NCBI GenBank assembly: GCA_024138025.1
Contig: JAMXBD010000056.1
Location: forward strand, 744,001 to 808,000
Source of the DNA: Combretum micranthum
Lineage: Eukaryota; Streptophyta; Magnoliopsida; Myrtales; Combretaceae
Length of the DNA stretch: 64,000 nt
Direction: 5' to 3'
Shown here one piece after another: positions 1 to 12,935 of this stretch. How positions within the stretch are numbered: position 1 is the stretch's first letter; each line of letters starts with the position of its first letter. The translations under genes and the position numbers were made by a program. The notes under the pieces were generated by a model. It was not told the DNA's origin and did not search any database. It was given only the letters and a program-made list of their open reading frames with translations.

Positions 1-805
1 ATAGCCTTGGAGCTGTTCTCATCAATAAGTAGTTAATAAGGCTAAACAGTTTCATCAGTCTACTGCAAGTAGAATGCTTTCAATATACAATAGGGATAAA
101 GAAGGAAATTTATTAGAGTTTCGACGGTAGCAAGTAGTAAAATTTGACCACTGAATCTGATCAACTTGATAAGAAATAAATCATGGTTTTGCATAGAAAA
201 GTCCTGTACGTGAAGATCATAGCTTTTTAGGTCAATGAAAATATTTCCCCACCTTTATTATTGAAGCAGCACAGGGTTTAATGCTAGAAAAGAAAGGCTT
301 AAACCGGCAAGCTAACTCAAACAGATAGAGAAAAGGATCACGAAATGGAAGAATTACAAATAACATAGAAAAAAAAAAAAGGACCCAAAGCTTCTAAAGA
401 CCATAATGGATACCAAAGAACGTATATACCTACATTTAATCATGCTTTCACACACAAAAGAGACAAAACTTCACTTAAAGATGATATGGTGTTCCTGGCC
501 TAAAGAATTATAGCAAGAGACTTCACGTGACATTACAAGGACATCATAGCTGCTTTACCTTTTACTGGTCATTGGTCACAGGGCAGAGCTACAGTACAGA
601 GTCTGAGAAACAAGATCTTAAGAGACTAGTAACACCGCATCACAAGGCCAACAAGATGTAGAAATTTTTGGGATTCTGAGATGCGGAACTTAATTTACAA
701 AGACAGAAGAAGATTCAAGCCAACACTTAAAATTGTAGGAAGTTTATCGCTGTGTTTGGGATGCTAGCTAGAAGTCTGATGAAACGGACGGAAAGCGAAA
801 AACTG
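1..805. other. Low-copy segment; first 110 bp duplicate the MATH pseudogene flank
   Basis: Bases 1-110 align almost base for base with 35258-35361, the sequence just upstream (minus strand) of the MATH-domain pseudogene exons. The match stops where 35361 onward changes to unrelated AT-rich DNA. The rest (111-805) is less AT-rich than its surroundings, has no obvious repeat character and no coding frame I recognise. It fits 5' flank or intron of a second copy of the MATH gene, whose exons would lie just left of the window on the minus strand. That placement is inference. Confidence 0.5.
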
Positions 806-1110
806 GATGAAAAGTGCTGCGTTTGGTATGCTTTTGGGGAAGGAAAGCAGACGATTTGGACGGAATCCAAAGTTGGGCCAAAGGGAAGAGAAATATATTA
901 GTAGGACTAAAATATTTATTCTTCTTTTTTAGTAATATTTTAGAAAAAATAATTTCATTTATTATTAACTTTATTTGTTTTTCTTTTATAAGTTACCAAA
1001 CATAATACAAAGAGTCTACTTTTTATTTCTACTCATTTTCACTTCCTTTCATTTTTTTCTATCAACTTCCATCAATTTCTACTTTGTATAAAGTTACCAA
1101 ACACTGTGTA
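806..1110. mobile_element. Candidate MITE with short imperfect TIRs
   Basis: The segment opens with GCGTTTGGTA (about 810) and closes with TACCAAACAC (about 1095-1104), an inverted pair of about 10 bp. A second internal TACCAAACAT lies near 994. No clear target-site duplication was found, so superfamily is not assigned. The 63-codon frame inside (814-1005) is low complexity (F/I rich) and not a gene. Confidence 0.35.
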
Positions 1111-1139
1111 TATATTTTTTCATTTTGGTGTGTGTATAA

Positions 1140-2273
1140 GTTATGGTAGTGGAAAATTTAAATAAAGTAAAATTATAACATATTAACTTATACAACTAAA
1201 ATAATATAATTTTATTTTATTTAAAGCAATATAAAAAAATATAACATATTAACTTATTGAATTATATATATATATGATATAATATAATATAGCTACATAT
1301 AAAGTTAATGATCATAAAAATCAAGTATATCAACAACAAAGTAGCATGAGCTCGTATGTCGTATATAATATGCACTAAAATGCTTTGAAGACCATGGACA
1401 TGTAAAAAATTTTACATTAGCGGATGAATTAAAACACCTGGTAGTACAAATAAATGTATGGTCTGTCACTAAAATTGCTTGAAATGCATAAAATATAAAT
1501 GAAGAAAGAAAGAAACAATGAAAATTACAATTATACACATATTGAAGATACATGCAAAAAAAAAAAAAATAAATAAATTGGTGAAATAATACAAGAAAGA
1601 AATGAAGTAAATCGTCTACGTGGTTGAAAAAAAAAAAAAAAAAAGAAGAATGTGGGTAAAACACTATCCACCCTCAAAAAATATTTTTAAAAATCCATAT
1701 ACAAATTGGACAAAATTAATTATCAAAATCATTGTAAAATCGCATCTATAAAATGTGATATTGAAATTACATACAGATTGCACTTGAAAATCGCAATTTA
1801 ATGGTTTTATACAATAGCTATATCGCTTTGATAATGAGAACATAGTATTTTACACTTAAATTGCACCTTCTCCTCTCTTTTTACTTTTTGCTTTTTCTTC
1901 TCATTTGCTTTGCCTTTTGTGCCTATTTTGTTTTTTTTTTTTTGGTTTACATGTTTTATTGCGACTATTAAACACGACACCCCATGGATATACATACAAG
2001 TATCACTTCTTTTAATTGTGATATAAGTATAATGTATAATTTTTTTCTTATCTCATGTATAAGTCGTAATTTTTAGCAATGCATTGGAATTATTTCCCAT
2101 TTGTAAAGAACCCTGAACATAAATTTTTTTTCGAGGAATGTCACCAATGCATGTAACAATAAAAAGGAATAGAAGAAAACAAATGAAATATTAACTAAAA
2201 ATATAGTAATCGTGACTAATCTACTTCATTGAATAGATTGTCATTTACCTATAAAATTAGTTAGAAGTATATA
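1140..2273 (-). mobile_element. Helitron remnant, copy 1, 3' noncoding part (left piece)
   Basis: This aligns along its length with 57520-58110 and, in part, with 24985-25205 (shared start AAATTTAAATAAAGTAA). The same family carries the C-terminus of a Helitron helicase on the minus strand farther right (6146-6440 here, 59110-59747 in the other copy). This piece is therefore the region beyond the helicase stop, toward the 3' end. A clean CTRR terminus with hairpin is not visible. The copy is interrupted at 2273 by a solo LTR and resumes at 4757. No gene. Confidence 0.65.
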
Positions 2274-4751
2274 TGTAAAGACCCAACCTACCTAATTTAG
2301 CTATTAGGCATGCCCAGTCCCCAAACTCATATAACACTTAAGTATTATACGTAAGGTTATCTGAAAAGATAATGTTTATAATGATTGCTTGTTTAAACTT
2401 GAAATAACTTCATAAACTTTCATATAAACTACTCAACACATGAGTAGATAATCTTTTACAAAATTTGGAATAACTTTAGTGTCAAACAAGTGACACTTCA
2501 AAAGAATACAAAACTTGCTCTAAATAAAACTAAAACCTTACATTACAAAGAAAGGCTTAACCAACAAGCCTATAACAAAATTACATTTATTTTTAATATG
2601 TCTTTTAGAAAATTAATTAAAACATCCTTGTTTGCACATGGGTCCCTAGCCATCATTCATCGATAACAGCTTCCTAATCAGTCTCGTACCCTAAATCATC
2701 ATAGTATTCATCATCAACAATACTGTAAAGCAGAAACATAAACCAAAGGCCTAATATACATAACTTAAACTAATGCAATGCGACATCCAAAAGCTTGATT
2801 ATCTTTTATTAAGTAAAAAATTCAATATTAGAGTATTCAAATACGATTGTACTCTTGGAAAATCTAAGGGTCTGAGCAACAACAACTGCTCAAAAGTTGA
2901 TGTAAGTAGTTCGAATACCTATACCTCTTATATCTAACAAAAAAAGAAGTAGCATCCTCTAGGGTTCACACCTGTTTCTCATATTTACTTAACTTAATCC
3001 ATAATATCACTTAGCTCAACTGGTCCCATAAACGTGAACTAAATCATATTATTTCCTCTTAAGAATAAGCAAACGTTATACCGATACTATTATCCTTATC
3101 AACTATCTGTTGAGCCACTTATAAGCATCATTGCTTCGTGACTTGGATGGCCTAAGCGTCTAACTATCATGGTAACCTCATTAACAGGGCTGTTGCTCCC
3201 CAGACCGAATTCAACGGCACATGCATAACCAATTCTACATATTTAGGTCATCTTTGATATTAGTTGATTCATGTATGCCTAATCTAATAACCATCAATCA
3301 AACTAGTGTGTACCTATACTAGACGTTACACTAGGCAAATGATCAATAGACAAATTCAAATCGATAGGAGAATTTGTAAAACAAATAAATTCCATTCATA
3401 TAACTTTTAATATCAAACCATAAAATCAAGTTCTTTATCTAATAGAAAATTTAAAGAAAACTCATATTAAATTATAATTTAATATTCATTATTTTTTTTT
3501 TTAAGGGTACACAACCGTGTACACCCCCTGTTGCCTTTACAAGAGAAAACGGTGCAAATAGTCCTTAAGGTTTAGGTTTTACAAATTTAATCAAAAGAAA
3601 CACGGCTAAATAGGTCAGGTCGTTTTCACCCTGCTTTCCTTTTAAATGAGAAACATACCCTAAAACATTCGATGTGTATCATGTCTCATTTCACATATAC
3701 AAAAACCCTCCAACGATCACTGAAAAGCATGGTGGATTAGCTTATGTTGTGTTCTTGCGTGTTTCAATTTAACCAAATACGTTTCAAACACTAAGAAGCA
3801 TGACATGGTGCATGGAACCATGTTTCACCGTGTTGTCACAATCTCTTCTTTGTCCTAAGCACGGTTAGAAACACTTGCCTGTGTTTTTCTATAAAAACTT
3901 TACTTTCAAAATTAGTAAGTTACATGACTTAAGCATCACCCCATGTTTCCCATGTGTTTCCCATTCGAAAACAGAGCATGCATTTTTTTCGAAACTTAAC
4001 ATCAAATTTTTCACTTTTACAAGCTCACATACATTCAATACATATAATTATCAACTTCAAACATGCATGAACTCCACATTCCCATCCTTAAACAACACTT
4101 ACAAGTCCATTTGAACACATCACAACCATCACCATCCCCTTCATCAACTCAAAACAACTACAACCATATTTACCTTCCATTTATCACAACTTTAAAAGCC
4201 TATTTATCTTCATAAACTAACTTAGATCACTAACACCTCATACAACTCATTAAACAACCATATGATAGAAATTCATATTCATAGAGAAAACAAATGCATA
4301 AAAGATCGTACAAGCATGTAAAGCTTACCTTAAGTTTCTTTAACTTGAATACAAAGTTTGAAAGAGTTATTGGTGAATTGATGAAGGAAAATTAGATCAA
4401 ACAAAAGAGGAGGTTAAGGGTTGGAAGAGAAACACTGGATAGGGTTTGTTTTGGATTGTGATTTTTGCTAAAGTTTTCCTTTGTAATTATCTACTTGCTT
4501 TTTGACTTTAAGGGACAGCTGACTTAGGGAAAGAAAAGGCTTGGGCTTGAAATCTGCTAAGCTTGAAACATGAAGTGTGGGTTGGTTTTAATGAAAATTT
4601 TGTGCTCAACTAACACAAAACAAATAATGCAATATAATTTAAGTGACTTAAACACACACGGCATATTCACACACTAATCATGCATTCATATATATATTAT
4701 ATATACACACACACACACAAATTAATTAAGCATGGAAGTTAGGCTATTTCA
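2274..4751 (-). mobile_element. Solo LTR (family E) nested in Helitron copy 1
   Basis: It starts TGTAAAGACCC and ends TTAGGCTATTTCA, flanked on both sides by ATATA (2269-2273 and 4752-4756), a 5-bp duplication as expected for an LTR retrotransposon. The Helitron sequence continues on each side when the insert is removed. The end TATTTCA is shared with related copies at 23959 and 63831. The TGTAACGCCC-like left end is the reverse complement of a conserved LTR 3' end, so the LTR reads on the minus strand. No coding capacity; the frame at 3875-4114 is a chance ORF. Confidence 0.75.
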
Positions 4752-5318
4752 ATATATATTAGTAGAGGAGATTTGTACAAATGAAAATAAGATTATGTAA
4801 AAGTGATTTTACCTTGTAATTAAGCCATTAATCTCCTTATACAACAATTCAAAAGAGAACTTTTTAATCAATAGAAACAACAAAAAGAAAATAATACAAA
4901 ACATTAAAAACAAAATACAATTCATATGTTAACATCAAATATAAGAAAAGAAAATATAACTTTACATAACTTGATAAGGTGGAAGTGGATGGAATGACTT
5001 TGCATTGAAAATTAAGTTATTTATTCAATTCACATATCATAAAGCCATGAAATAACTATAATTGAAATGTATTACATACTGTAATTGCAATCAAGTTTGA
5101 TAATTGGAATTGACTTCCTTCTTTGTATCATAACTTATATGATGCAAAGGATATAGTGTAAGAGAAGCTGGATGGTAAAATAAATTGACTATTGTACTAT
5201 TTATTATTCACACTTGTGATCTCGAATCTTTTCAATCTCCCATCAAATCAATTTAATGAAAGTAAGTTGTCAACTATGACTATAAATCTCCAATTGAAGT
5301 TGTAAATGTTAAGATAAT

Positions 5319-6044
5319 TTCTCTATAGGTGAAAAGTGAAATGATTATGAGTTTAAAAAAAATTATCAAAAAACATTTTAGGAGAATGCATGGGTGATTA
5401 AGTTACCATATAGGAAGGCCAATGTGGACAAATAATAAAAATCTTCAAACCGTTTAACCAAACATCATTTGGGCTTGTGGTTGTTTAAGATTCCCACATT
5501 AAAAACTTATAGATTCAATAAGAAATGTATAATAAATTAAAAAAAATTCTAATTACATCCATGTTGTATGCATAGCCATTAAAATTGAAGAACTTCATCA
5601 TACTTAGAGATCAAGAAGCCTCATCTTAAATTCAGTTGCTAATGAACTAAGGAGCACATGATTATCTTATATTCAATTGTTTCTCTATAGGTGAAAACTA
5701 AAAGGATTATGAGTTTAAAAAAAATTTTATCAGAAAACATTTTACGAGAATGCTTGGGTGATTAAGTTACCATATAGGAAGGCCAATGTGGAAAATAATA
5801 GAAATCTTCAAATCGTTTAACCAAACATCATTTGGGCTTGTGGTTGTTTAAGATTCCTACATTAAAACATTATAGATTCAATAAGAAATGTATAATAATT
5901 TAAAAAAAAAAATTCTAATTACATCCACATTGTATGCATAGCCCTTAAAATTGTAGAACTTCATCATACTTAGAGATCAAGAAGCCTAATCTTAAATTCA
6001 GTTGCTAATGAACTGAGGAGCCCATGATTATCTTATATTCAATT
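5319..6044. repeat. 362-bp direct tandem duplication inside Helitron copy 1
   Basis: The marker CTCTATAGGTGAAAA starts at 5321 and again at 5683, giving a period of 362 bp. Unit 1 runs 5319-5680 and unit 2 5681-6044. The two read nearly identically, with scattered substitutions and small A-run differences. The homologous Helitron copy at 58690-59070 has a single unit, so the duplication arose in this copy. Confidence 0.85.
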
Positions 6045-6145
6045 GTTTATCAGTAAAAATAAATAAATAAATAAATAAATACTATAGTGCCAATAGAAAA
6101 ATAATTGAGAAAACACAAATGCAGTAAAAATAAATGTAATATGAT

Positions 6146-6440
6146 TTATGTATCAACACCTTGATGAGAACAAAACATTTTTATAAGTAATATTTCTAGT
6201 GTACATGCCATGACTTCATCCTTCTTGACTAAGACTTTTGTTTTTCCATTGATGTGTCTTGTGATAAAGGTACATATAGTTGCCATCGCTAAACACATAG
6301 TGATAAAGGTAGATTCCAGATTCAGTATTGTTTGACCCCATGCTTTACTAATAGTTTGAGCAAAACTAAAACTTACAGATAATTGTGTTCTTTTTATTAA
6401 ATGGAAGGTGTAAGTTGTCGAAGGTTTCAATGAAATTCTT
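6146..6440 (-). pseudogene. Helitron helicase (PIF1-like) C-terminal fragment
   Basis: The minus-strand frame reads through about 94 residues that keep the order of the helicase C-terminus: a hydrophobic SFSFAQTI stretch, then a GQTI motif, then KVLVKKDE, where intact proteins have SFAMTINKxQGQTIPNVG, the GQLYVALSRG motif VI and KVLVKKG. Motif VI is destroyed here (the frame shifts through it) but is readable in the other copy at 59255-59290. Helitron Rep/helicase proteins are usually well over 1,000 residues, so only the last few percent remain. It ends in the expected place, near the stop, with Helitron 3' noncoding DNA following. It cannot be functional. Confidence 0.7.
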
Positions 6441-6475
6441 AGAATAAAAACTCGTACTCCTCTTAACCAATGTTA

Positions 6476-6531
6476 TCATAATCGAACCGGTTCAACCGGT
6501 TCAATTTGATTCAACCAAAACTAGCCATAGA
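6476..6531. mobile_element. hAT-like element, left piece
   Basis: It begins CAATGTTATCATAATCGAACC, resembling the TIR of the well-defined hAT MITE at 31339 (TAATGTTGTCAAAACC). It is followed by GGTTCAACCGG motifs typical of such ends. It is interrupted at 6532 by a solo LTR and resumes at 10211. The right terminus was not located. Confidence 0.5.
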
Positions 6532-9500
6532 TGTAAGCCTTCGTTTTCTTAGCAATCTGAATTCGGTTTCGGAAATTGGAACCAGGAACAGGAACCAGGA
6601 ACCGAAACCCTAAAAGAATACCTCTGGACCAGTTGGACCTAGAAACCTATGTCGGCAATCCCGAGAATGAAACCTGGAATAATAGAAATGAGTTAGCTCC
6701 TGAATATAGCCCTAAATAATTTATTAAAACATAAATGGTCAGAATTCGGAACAATTCATTCGTTTTGGACTCGATCGGGATCTATTCTCGAAAACCGGTC
6801 TCCAAGACTCGGAAATAGAAAAATAATATATATGACTCATTAGAATCAAAATTTAATAAGGAATCCAAAAATATAATTATAATAATTTTTCAAGATATAA
6901 AAAATTACAGTTATAGCCTTTTATCGTATTTTCATTACTGCCGGTAATTTAATTATATAATCAACTTTTTTATTTTTTTACACTATTCATCAAGTACAAC
7001 CACTCATACCTTATTCTTATATCCTTACAACCTATTCTTACTTTCTTACATTTTCTTTTCCAATACAAATTTTATTACTTAAATTAATTATTAAATTTTA
7101 ATTTTATTACACAAAACAAATCAACACACACTTCTTTCTCTCCTCTCTCTCAAACCGGCGCCCCTCCCCCTTGTACATGCCACATTTTGTTTCATTTTTC
7201 TTTCAATTAATTATTCATATAAAAACGTAAATTCTTTTCCTATATAATATCTCTTTCACCTTTCACTTTTTCACTTTTTCTCATTTCTCACAAATTAAAC
7301 TTTTGGAAAAGCAAATTTCTCTCCTTCCCCTCTCTCCTTTGTCGTGAGCTTTCTTCCCCTCTCACACACACACAAAATTTTTTTTTTTTCAAGTTTTCTT
7401 ACTCCAAACATTAAATAGGTAATAGATATTGACCATACCACTATAAAAACATGTAATGGCAAGATCATACACGTGTGGCTCCACCAAAAATCCCTATGAG
7501 CTTTATGCTAGGGATGTGGAAACACTAAAGCATGATATTCTTACCATCATAATGTGTAGATCTTATTATTTAAGTTGATTTACTAGTATTTTGCTATATT
7601 ATTGTTATATATTGTTCTTATAGAAATCTCGTGCATATATTTTTATTATTACTCTCATCTACATATTATTTATGTTGCATTTGTATCTATAACATGAGTA
7701 GTATAGTAGATCTACTTGTTGGAGTACATAAATGCCATAGTTACTTGCCTTACAAACATGAAAGTTTTGCAATATGATAGTCTTAATGAAGGTGTTGCCA
7801 AAACTCAAGATCTATTTTGTTTCTATCAAAAAGTGATTTTTTTTAAAATTCGGATCTTGAGAAACAACCATTTAGAAAACCTATTTTCTAACTCTAAAAT
7901 GAAGATCTTACATGAAAAATGAAGGGCTTAGATGATAGGTATCATAAATGAGTGATTTTTATAAGTTGATCTTAATTTTACTAAGAGAAATTTTCAAAAC
8001 AAGCAAAGGATTACAAAAGTTAAGTTAGATCTATGTTTCAACACCAACAAAAAACTTAAAATTCATAACTAGGATGAAATGCCAAGAAAACACCTATTTT
8101 CCAACCCCAAAACAAGAGTTTTATTAAAGAAATGAAAGCCTTAGGGAGTAGGCTTGATTATGATTTAATTTTAGAAAGATTAAATGAGTTTTACATAAGA
8201 AATAATCTCAAAAACAAGTTTCAAAAATTCGGATCTAAAAATGACCCCAATTTAAACACTTATTTCCAAATATCAAAATGAGGATTTTAATAGAAAAATA
8301 GAAGCATTAGGGAATAGATATAATAAAGACTTGATTTTTATAAGAGTAAATGTATTTTATCAAAGTATAAACCTAAAACAAAGGAAAGGGTTCCAAACTA
8401 AGATCAAACAAAATTTTCATTTCCTAAAATTGTGTAAAATTCGTCACTTGGAAAAACCCATATTTAAACATCTACTTTCCAACTTTTAAATGAATAATTT
8501 TATTAAGATAATGAAGGTATTAGGTATATAGATCATCAAGGCCTTAGCCCTAGTAAAATTATAGATGATTTTCAAAAAGATAAAGCTAGTTTTCTCAAAC
8601 AAGTATTATTGACATTATTGCAAAGTAAAAGCTTTCCAAAAATTCTTTTTGACCAAAAAATCATTAAGAAAATACATATAGATAGCTCACATCATGTCAT
8701 TCATGATAATAACTCTTAGATAATGCATGCATATATAATATACTTGGTAGAAATAATGCAAATTTCATAAAATAATTTCGGAAATGCAAGTTTTAGCTAT
8801 TGATAAGATCTGATCCGACCATTTTGAGACCTAAACATTTTCAAAACTTAAGAATAACATCATGAATAGATATATCTTTCAAAGTAGATAGAAATCGATA
8901 GCTTATTTACGAAATTCCTAGTTAAAATGACTAAGTTATGGCCGTTTTAAGTTGGAATTTCCATCTACCAAGAAAATTACGAACTCAAGAGTTTTATTTA
9001 ATAAATTGAAATTAGTTATGATGTGAAATACTCATTTGGGTATTTCTTTCGTTTAGGTGACTTTGAATCGAGGGAAAATTCTTGTTTACGGATTGCTACC
9101 TTTAGAGACCGGCGTCCATAGCTGAGTGGGTTCACCATCCTTAAATTACATATTCTTAATTGTGCTTGTAATAATAGTGGCATTAGAAATAAGATAAGAT
9201 AAAATTGAAATGCGCATGTGAATTTTGTTTGATTGAAATGATGATAAGAATATCGAAATGGAAATTTTCATAAATATTTGTATGATGTAGTATAGAATTG
9301 AAGTGTCTACAATATCTATGATCGCCTATAATTCGCTTAAATAATATGCCATGATCTTATAATTAAATGGACCATGCATATCATATGTTGAGTCACATTT
9401 CATTTGTTATTATACCTTTGTGGGAAGAATGCATAATAGCTAGGTAACGAGTGGGCCTGAAAACTCAAATGTTGGCATGAATGGCCTGAATTGAAATGGT

Positions 9501-10210
9501 AGTGGTATAGGCACTTGAATCAACTACAAAATTAGTAAGTGGGCAGGCACATGAATCAACCACTATATAAATGAAAAAAATTGAAATCTGTGGCCATGTG
9601 GACCTGAATCACCTAACCTCGAATGGAGGGGGTAAATCTATTCAACATAAGACTCCCGGAAAGTCTTATGTATTATATGCTCACGTGCTTGTGCCATTCA
9701 TATGATTGTCTAATATAACTTGCTTGCCCTATTGTTTAATGAAGTATTTAATTTTAGAAGTGAAACTCACTAAGCTAGCATAGCTTATACCCCCATAGCT
9801 TCTTTTTGATGCAATTCCTGTACATATGGCTCCGTTCCCAGACTTGGCCAAATCAGGTAATGCGAAGTTAGGAGTATTTCCCATTAGAAGTTTATGATTA
9901 GCTCCGTATAGTCTTTCATAGTAAACCTTAAACGCTCGAGTTTTACTTAAAAGATAATATCTAGACTTCTGATTAGTAGGGGAATGCCCCTTAGTATTTT
10001 GTAACTGATCCTGAGATATCAGTGGTTTATGTTTTTATGCTTATTCTATCAAGTTGAATTGTCTGTCTCCAACTGCATATGTATTCTATTGTCATAAGGG
10101 AACACCTTGCATTCTAATACAAGACTTTTGAATGACTGTGGTAGTGGTTCTTAAATCTCATTTAGCATACGGCGGACTGTTACGTTTAAGATACTATTTG
10201 GGGCGTGACA
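6532..10210 (+). mobile_element. Large solo LTR 1 (3.68 kb)
   Basis: It starts TGTAAGCC, ends GGGGCGTGACA, and is flanked by a perfect 5-bp duplication ATAGA (6527-6531 and 10211-10215). It is homologous over its length to the LTRs at 17778-21217 (same strand) and 39.5-57.06 kb (opposite strand). Landmarks include a TATA-like CCTATATAATATC near 7240, a following CT-rich leader, and a conserved stretch ending AAGTTATGGCC near 8930. No second LTR or coding domain lies inside, so recombination to a solo LTR is the simplest reading. The frame at 7716-7922 is chance. Confidence 0.8.
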
Positions 10211-10330
10211 ATAGAAATGGGTCGACCTTGATATAAACCCTTTTTGTGGTTAAAATGACGAGACTTGGAGGACTCAACCGGTTGAACTGTGACCTGGTCA
10301 ACCTAACCGGGTCATCCTAGCAAAAATGTA
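10211..10330. mobile_element. hAT-like element, right piece
   Basis: It continues the element broken at 6531 by the solo LTR. It has CAACCGGTTGAACTG and GTCAACCTAACCGGG, like the subterminal sequence of the hAT MITE at 31339-32286 and its CGACC/GGTTC-rich ends. A 17-bp A run follows at 10338. The end of the element is not clear. Confidence 0.45.
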
Positions 10331-12429
10331 AAGATTTAAAAAAAAAAAAAAAAAGAGAAAGTAGAAAGAAATCAGAGAGATGGGTGTTGAGTTTCAAGAG
10401 GAAATATATGTGTGCACTAGAGAGACAGAATAAATGATAGTCTATGTTTTTTGTTTCCCGCTTCAGAGAGAGAGAAAATTAAAACTTGCAACACGTATAT
10501 ACCCACCGAGTCGACTCATATTCCCATGAAAAACCACGAATAAAGATAATCAACCCATATCACCATTGTTGACTTTAGAGCGGGAAGTGAGGTTCTGAGG
10601 TTTCGGAGTTGGTTGGTGGAGAGATGGTAGTCTATATTAAAGGGATGGTGTCGACTGAAGCAAAGTGTTACATACTTAATAGGATAGGGTTCTGTGTGTC
10701 CATTGAAATCATAGGTAAAACATGATGAGAATTAGCGAAACATGATAAAAATATATCTTTGGACCTCGTATATTACACTTAGAAAAACTTCTTTTTTTTT
10801 AAGTAATGTTTTGGTCCGTCTACACTCTTAGCAAGAAAAAAAAGGACACCCATAATGAGTATATAAATATTAAATAAATTATAAATTATGATCAAATCCA
10901 AATAAAGAATTATTCTTCACTGCTAAAATGAAAAATATAAATATAAACAATTTATGAAATACTTCAAAAGGAAATAATATAAAAAATGATAGAGATAAGT
11001 AATAATTAATTATAAATAGATATGCTCAGTCTTACCCATAATACGGATTGAAGAGAGCCTTCTGTCATTATCCAAATGTTGTATGCTCGGATTATATTAT
11101 TCTTCCTGAAGGAAGGAAAGCAAGCTATGAGACTATGACACTTTTAGGTTTTACAAAATAGGTGCACCCCCAAACGACAAGAAAAGTAATTATACAATAT
11201 ACCAGCACATATAATAAAAAATTGACACAAATTGTAAAAGAGGATAACATAGAATGAAGAGACTGTATACACTTATTTATATGAAGAGTTATTTTAATAC
11301 AAAGTTAAATGTTAAATTTAGTATTTAAGTTTTAAAGTAAAATTTTTTTTATTTATTTTCACTACTTCTTTAGTATCTTTTGCTCTATTTGATGATGTTG
11401 AAGAAATAACATATCATTAAATTTCTACCACTTTTTATAATACTTTTTAGCATTGATATTTTGTTTCGAAATTCACTTGTTTTTAAAATATGGATACTTG
11501 TTGCAAAAGTGCTTTAGTTCATAATTTTACTTATATTATTTTAACTTGACTTCAATATTTATAAAATCACTTAAACTTTGTCATTCCCATTAATATCGTA
11601 AAAACACTCAAAAAATAGAGTATTACTCAAATGTTTGTACAATGTTTACAATGAATTTATTACTAATATTCAATCTAGTTTATTAGAAAAAAGAAAATGT
11701 CCGTAATATCTCTATATTTTTCAAAAAAAGAAAAAAATTAAATTCATAATTTTGGTTTAAGTTCATAAGTATACTTAATTGTTTCTAAAATTTCATAAAG
11801 TTTCTATTTTGTAAGAGTATCCATATTCATAGCATCTCTCTTCAAAGTCTTTAAGGTTTTTCTATTTTAACAATTTGTTTTTTCTCGTCACCACTTTATC
11901 TATAAAGTTAATTATATAATGTCATTCACATCTTACTTAAGTTCTATAAGTTCATATACTATGGTACAATATGCTTAGTGAAAGGAAAACAAAAATAGTG
12001 AAGACACTTTATTGGACTTTCTTTGGTTAGAAAAAAAGGGGGATGAGAAACCTCTCCATGCTCCATTGGAGCTTAAAAAATAAAGGCCTTGGTACTAGGA
12101 CTTCTATCGAGGACGTGCTGGAGATACTCTAATTTCTCTAACACTGCTTATATTACTCCCATATTGTAAAATTATTCCAATGTACTGGTAAATGTTACTA
12201 CACTTTGATGTTCATAATAATATGCAGGCGGAAACACAATGCAAGGAATTGCGGTAAGATCATTGCACGGAATTTTAAAAGCCTCCCTATAATTAATACT
12301 TTCCTACAATATTATTTAGCTTTGTTTCTCTTAATATATTAGCAGAGAAATGCCTAAATTTAAAATTGTAAACAAGTTGTGTTAAGATACTATAACAATA
12401 AACTCAAGTACGAACATTGGGCCAAAAAA
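10331..12429. other. AT-rich intergenic DNA
   Basis: No coding frame, RNA gene or terminal-repeat structure was recognised. There are A and T runs and GA-rich patches (10355-10480). It may include the unlocated right part of the hAT-like element. Confidence 0.5.
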
Positions 12430-12935
12430 AAAAAAATTTCAAGTACGAACACAACCTTGAGTTCGATCAAACTTTGAATTTCCTTCCACTCTTCAACATT
12501 TCTCAAAAATTCTTTTCAAGAGTTTGTTACCCTCATGGAAAAATGCCGACGTCAACACCAAAACACCAAAATTTCATTATCTATATGTTTATATTGTCCT
12601 AAACAACAAGAAAACTTAAAGGACCACCACTTACCACATAATTACATTCTCAATACTTTGCTTACTAACATTTCATTTGCATTTTTTATGTGCTCGGATA
12701 AAAGTGCCCCTATTTTAAAAATCAAAACTATATTCTTACCCTTATACATGATTTCATTGATTTAGGTTATGGTTTTGCTCTTTGATTGTTATTAAGGATA
12801 AGGAAATGAGGATTTGAATTCCTTCTTATGAAAGAAGCCACAACTATCCCTCATGCAAGATGCAAAATCAAGTTCATGCTGAATCAAAAGGCATGCATCT
12901 TGACTATTAGTTATTGCTCATATTCAAGAGCATCA
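12430..12935 (-). mobile_element. Fragment of family E retrotransposon (LTR start plus adjoining internal end)
   Basis: This is homologous to 63405-64000: shared blocks are AAATTTCATTA..., GTGCCCCTATTTTAAAA, TTTAGGTTAT, GGTTTTGCTCT and AAGGATAAGGAAATGAGGA. Compared with that copy it lacks about 110 bp inside the LTR part and a few bases at the LTR boundary. Read on the minus strand it is the end of the internal region followed by the beginning of the 3' LTR. The overlapping frames at 12417-12765 are not genes. Confidence 0.6.

Larger units (their letters stand above)
4757..6475 (-). mobile_element. Helitron remnant, copy 1 (right piece, with helicase tail)
   Basis: It aligns with 58110-59470 throughout, including the segments around 4960-5230 and 6080-6440. 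It holds a private 362-bp tandem duplication (5319-6044) and, at the right end, the decayed C-terminus of the helicase. It breaks at about 6475, where hAT-like sequence begins; the other copy continues with more helicase sequence. Confidence 0.65.

Noticed and set aside
814..1005. 63-codon open frame
   Set aside because: F/I/S-rich low-complexity translation within a candidate MITE; no homology recognised.
12228..12256. Possible mini-exon between TATGCAG and GTAAGATC
   Set aside because: The borders look like splice sites, but 26 bases in AT-rich DNA with no neighbouring coding sequence are not enough.
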